Shown here: positions 49,721 through 52,162 of the stretch, piece by piece
Numbering within the stretch: the stretch's first letter is position 1
How the letters are laid out: each line of letters starts with the position of its first letter
NCBI RefSeq assembly: GCF_900107125.1
Contig: NZ_FNOU01000016.1
Span: 1 to 52,162 of the forward strand
Source of the DNA: Eubacterium barkeri
GTDB taxonomy: Bacteria; Bacillota; Clostridia; Eubacteriales; Eubacteriaceae
Direction of reading: 5' to 3'
Length of the DNA stretch: 52,162 nucleotides
Program-made: the position numbers and the translations under genes
The notes under the pieces: generated by a model
The model's input: only the letters and a program-made list of their open reading frames with translations
Databases searched by the model: none
Told to the model about the DNA's origin: nothing

Positions 49721-52162
49721 ATGAAAGCTCTATATAAAGATACCTATAAAGAGATTTGGAAATCTAAAAGCCGCTTTTTGTCCATCGCCATTATCATCGC
49801 ACTAGGGGTTTGCTTCTTTTCTGGGATTAAGGCCACCAGTCCCAGTGAGTTGACCACGGCGAATACTTATTTTAAAAATCAGAACTTGATGGATATCCAT
49901 TTGGTGTCCACCTGGGGGTTTACAGATGCAGATGTTAAGGCATTAGAGGATACTGCAGGGGTATCCCAGGTGACGGCGTCCTATTCCACGGATGTCATTG
50001 TGGATAAGGGAGAAAAACGTCCGGTGTTCAAGGTGATGGCAGTCCCTGGAGAGGGTCAGCAAAATCAGCCACTGCTCATTGAGGGACGGATGCCTGAGAC
50101 GGATTCAGAATGTGTGGTGGAGAAGAGTAAACACAGTGAATATACAGGTTCCAATTATGCCATTGGGGACACCATTACCATGCCCGAGGATCAAGGGGAG
50201 GGGAAAAAACTATCCGATACCCTGTCTCACAACACCTATACCATTGTAGGCTTTGTTCAAAGCCCCCTCTACGTCTCCATTGAACGGGGGAGTACATCCA
50301 TTGGCAGTGGGGATATTTCCATGTATATGATGGTGTTGCCCCAGGTGTTTAAAACCGAGCGGTTTACGGATGCCTATATTAAATCTCAACAAGCCTCCCA
50401 GGAGCTGGGATATTCTAAGGCCTACGACGATGCGGTGGAGGCACTGGAGGATTCTCTGAAAGAGGTGGGGGATCAACGTTTAAAGGATAATTACAACCAG
50501 ATTAAAAACGATGGGACTCTGGAAATCAATAAAGGGAAGCGGGAGCTGGCTGAGGCCCGCCAGACCTTCGAGAACGAAATTGCCAAAGCCCAGGCAACCA
50601 TTGCGGATTCAGAAGCCAAAATTGCGGACAGTGAGGCAGAGCTGGCAAAGGGATGGGAACAATATCGTACAAAAATGGCAGAGGGAGAGGCAGCTCTGAC
50701 GGCCAGTAAAGCTGAGCTGGAGTCTGGAGAGACGAAGTACGGCCAGGGCCTGGCGGCCTTTGAAGCCGGTCGGGAGGCCTATGATGCGGGAATGGCCCAG
50801 TACGAGTCCCTTAAAGCCAATGAGAAGCAGCTGGCCGATGGTTTAACGGTCTTAGAGAATACCCTTGAGGGACTAAAAGCCCAGCTTCAAACCCTAACGC
50901 CGGGGACGCCGGAATATATCCAGCTGGAATCCCAGATTACGGCGCTGAACGAACAGCAGAAAACCCTGGCGGCCCAATTATCGGAGGTCCAAAAAGCCAT
51001 TGAGACACTGGACGCAGGAACCGCAGCCTTGAAGCAATTGGCGGCGAGCCGTGCCCAGCTGGATGCCGGGTGGGCAGCCTATAATCAGGGGGTGACCCAG
51101 CTTGAGGAAGGCCGCCAAAGCGGTATGGCCACCCTGGAAGCGGGGGAAACTGCCCTGGCCCAGGGAAAGCAGCAATTAGCCCAGGGAAAGGCCGAGTTTG
51201 AAACCAAGCGGGCCGAAGGGGAGCAGCAGCTGGCCGATGCCCAGACAAAGATCGATGATGCCCAAAAACAGCTGGATGATTTAACCCTTGGGAAATGGTA
51301 TATCTTTAATCGAAACGATAATCCGGGATACACCAGCTATGGGGACGATGCCCAGAGAATTGATAATCTGGCCAATGTTTTCCCCCTCTTCTTCCTGCTG
51401 GTTGCAGTGTTAGTTTCCTTTACCACCATGACCCGGATGGTTGAGGAGCAGCGCCTTGAAATTGGAACGTTAAAGGGACTGGGGTATTCCCGGAGTCAGA
51501 TTGCCTTTAAATATGTGATTTATGCGGCCACAGCGGCAGGCATTGGGAGCGTCATCGGTGCAATCTTTGGGGTGAATGTACTGCCACGGCTTATTGTGTC
51601 GGCCTACAGCCTGTTGTATCAGGTGCCCAATCTGATAATCGACATTCCCTGGGGGATGGTTATTGCCAGCATATTAGGGGCCATTGCCTTTACCGTTGGG
51701 GCGGCGGAACTGGTTACCAATATGGAGCTGCGTCATGCCCCGGCCCAGCTGATGCGCCCAAAGGCCCCCCGGGTGGGGAAACGGATATTATTGGAGCGAA
51801 TCAAGTTCCTTTGGAATTCGATGGGCTTTATTTCCAAGGTGACCGCCCGGAATATCTTTCGCTATAAGGCCCGGTTCCTCATGACGGTGATTGGTATTGC
51901 CGGATGTACCGCCTTGATTTTAGCGGGCTTTGGTCTCCAGGATTCCATCTTTTCCATTGTGCCCCGGCAATTTGAGGAGATTTCCATTTTTGATGGGACC
52001 CTTGGGCTGAAGGAGGAGGGGACGGTTGCAGATAAGGCTGCCTTTATGGATCGTCTCAAAAAAGATGACAATATGCAAGATGCCATGCTGGTTAAGGTTT
52101 CGAAAATGAATGTGGAACCCGTTGGCGGAAAATACGCCAAGGGAGCCTACGTGAGTGTACCC
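49721..52162 (+). CDS. Large FtsX-type ABC permease with coiled-coil insert (3' end outside window)
   Basis: The first 814 residues; the frame is open to the window edge. It starts MKALYKDTYKEIWKSKSRFL, then a first span (about 20-38), an extracytoplasmic MacB-like domain (about 40-240), and a long helical stretch (about 255-525) rich in Ala, Glu, Gln and Lys. This stretch has recurring units of the form L-x-x-G-x-x-x-[FY], as in AAFEAGREAYDAGMAQY. An FtsX domain with three spans follows (about 550-670), then a linker and the start of a second FtsX half (from about 720). This layout fits Firmicutes exporters of the FtsX/MacB group. The substrate is unknown, and an ATPase partner should lie beyond the edge. 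AAAAGGAA precedes the ATG. Confidence 0.85.
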   Translation, partial: MKALYKDTYKEIWKSKSRFLSIAIIIALGVCFFSGIKATSPSELTTANTYFKNQNLMDIHLVSTWGFTDADVKALEDTAGVSQVTASYSTDVIVDKGEKRPVFKVMAVPGEGQQNQPLLIEGRMPETDSECVVEKSKHSEYTGSNYAIGDTITMPEDQGEGKKLSDTLSHNTYTIVGFVQSPLYVSIERGSTSIGSGDISMYMMVLPQVFKTERFTDAYIKSQQASQELGYSKAYDDAVEALEDSLKEVGDQRLKDNYNQIKNDGTLEINKGKRELAEARQTFENEIAKAQATIADSEAKIADSEAELAKGWEQYRTKMAEGEAALTASKAELESGETKYGQGLAAFEAGREAYDAGMAQYESLKANEKQLADGLTVLENTLEGLKAQLQTLTPGTPEYIQLESQITALNEQQKTLAAQLSEVQKAIETLDAGTAALKQLAASRAQLDAGWAAYNQGVTQLEEGRQSGMATLEAGETALAQGKQQLAQGKAEFETKRAEGEQQLADAQTKIDDAQKQLDDLTLGKWYIFNRNDNPGYTSYGDDAQRIDNLANVFPLFFLLVAVLVSFTTMTRMVEEQRLEIGTLKGLGYSRSQIAFKYVIYAATAAGIGSVIGAIFGVNVLPRLIVSAYSLLYQVPNLIIDIPWGMVIASILGAIAFTVGAAELVTNMELRHAPAQLMRPKAPRVGKRILLERIKFLWNSMGFISKVTARNIFRYKARFLMTVIGIAGCTALILAGFGLQDSIFSIVPRQFEEISIFDGTLGLKEEGTVADKAAFMDRLKKDDNMQDAMLVKVSKMNVEPVGGKYAKGAYVSVP

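Overview
The window looks like a chromosomal segment of a low-motility-of-gene-order Firmicute of class Clostridia, at roughly 50% G+C by eye (not computed). The evidence is strong AGGAGG ribosome binding sites, the Firmicutes-type AddAB recombination nuclease, the block spoVG-glmU-prs-pth-mfd, an S4-domain RqcP, a DivIC-type divisome protein, and tilS-hprT-ftsH-coaX-dusB in the order known from Bacillus and clostridia. The sporulation genes usually threaded through this block (spoVT, yabP, yabQ, spoIIE) are absent. With the glycerol genes, this suggests a non-sporulating anaerobe, perhaps near Eubacteriaceae; that family-level guess is weak.

Layout. 1-320: a 5S rRNA, an intergenic repeat (R1) and the trx promoter. 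381-4018: trxA-trxB, a cold-shock gene with a long leader, then a minus-strand pair of a NifU-like scaffold and a GGGtGRT protein. 4292-9577: a tight five-gene operon: DUF2284 protein with a disordered tail, isochorismatase-type hydrolase, mtnP, mtnA, and a TIM-barrel/Nudix fusion. It probably handles methylthioadenosine. 9578-10337 has no protein gene. It holds two tandem small-RNA genes and a ~300-bp element bounded by twin hairpins. 10338-13303 (minus): glycerol dehydrogenase, a LysR regulator and a glycerol facilitator. 13515-21188: a HAD phosphatase and addB-addA. 21201-25382 (minus): murC, two paralogous membrane proteins and a patatin-like lipase.

25802-46934 is the conserved housekeeping block: spoVG, glmU, prs, pth, mfd, a PrsA-type foldase lipoprotein, a SpoVB/MurJ-type flippase, mazG, HU, rqcP, divIC, ppx/gppA, four tRNAs (Leu, initiator Met, elongator Met, Glu), tilS, hprT, ftsH, a FlK-like thioesterase, coaX, dusB and a UPF0489 gene. 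47069-48938: an autoregulated GntR(YtrA-type)/ABC transporter operon. Then come a third small-RNA gene, an Rrf2 regulator on the minus strand and, divergently, a large FtsX-type permease cut by the window end.

The most interesting signal is a candidate small-RNA family of three members (about 9648-9732, 9883-9971 and 49013-49110). Each has a promoter, a 5' hairpin, an identical 25-nt pyrimidine-rich single-stranded core and a terminator hairpin. The core is the exact complement of an idealised Shine-Dalgarno plus AUG region, so these could be trans-acting translational regulators. The two tandem copies show covariation in the 5' hairpin, while the third shares only the core and the architecture.
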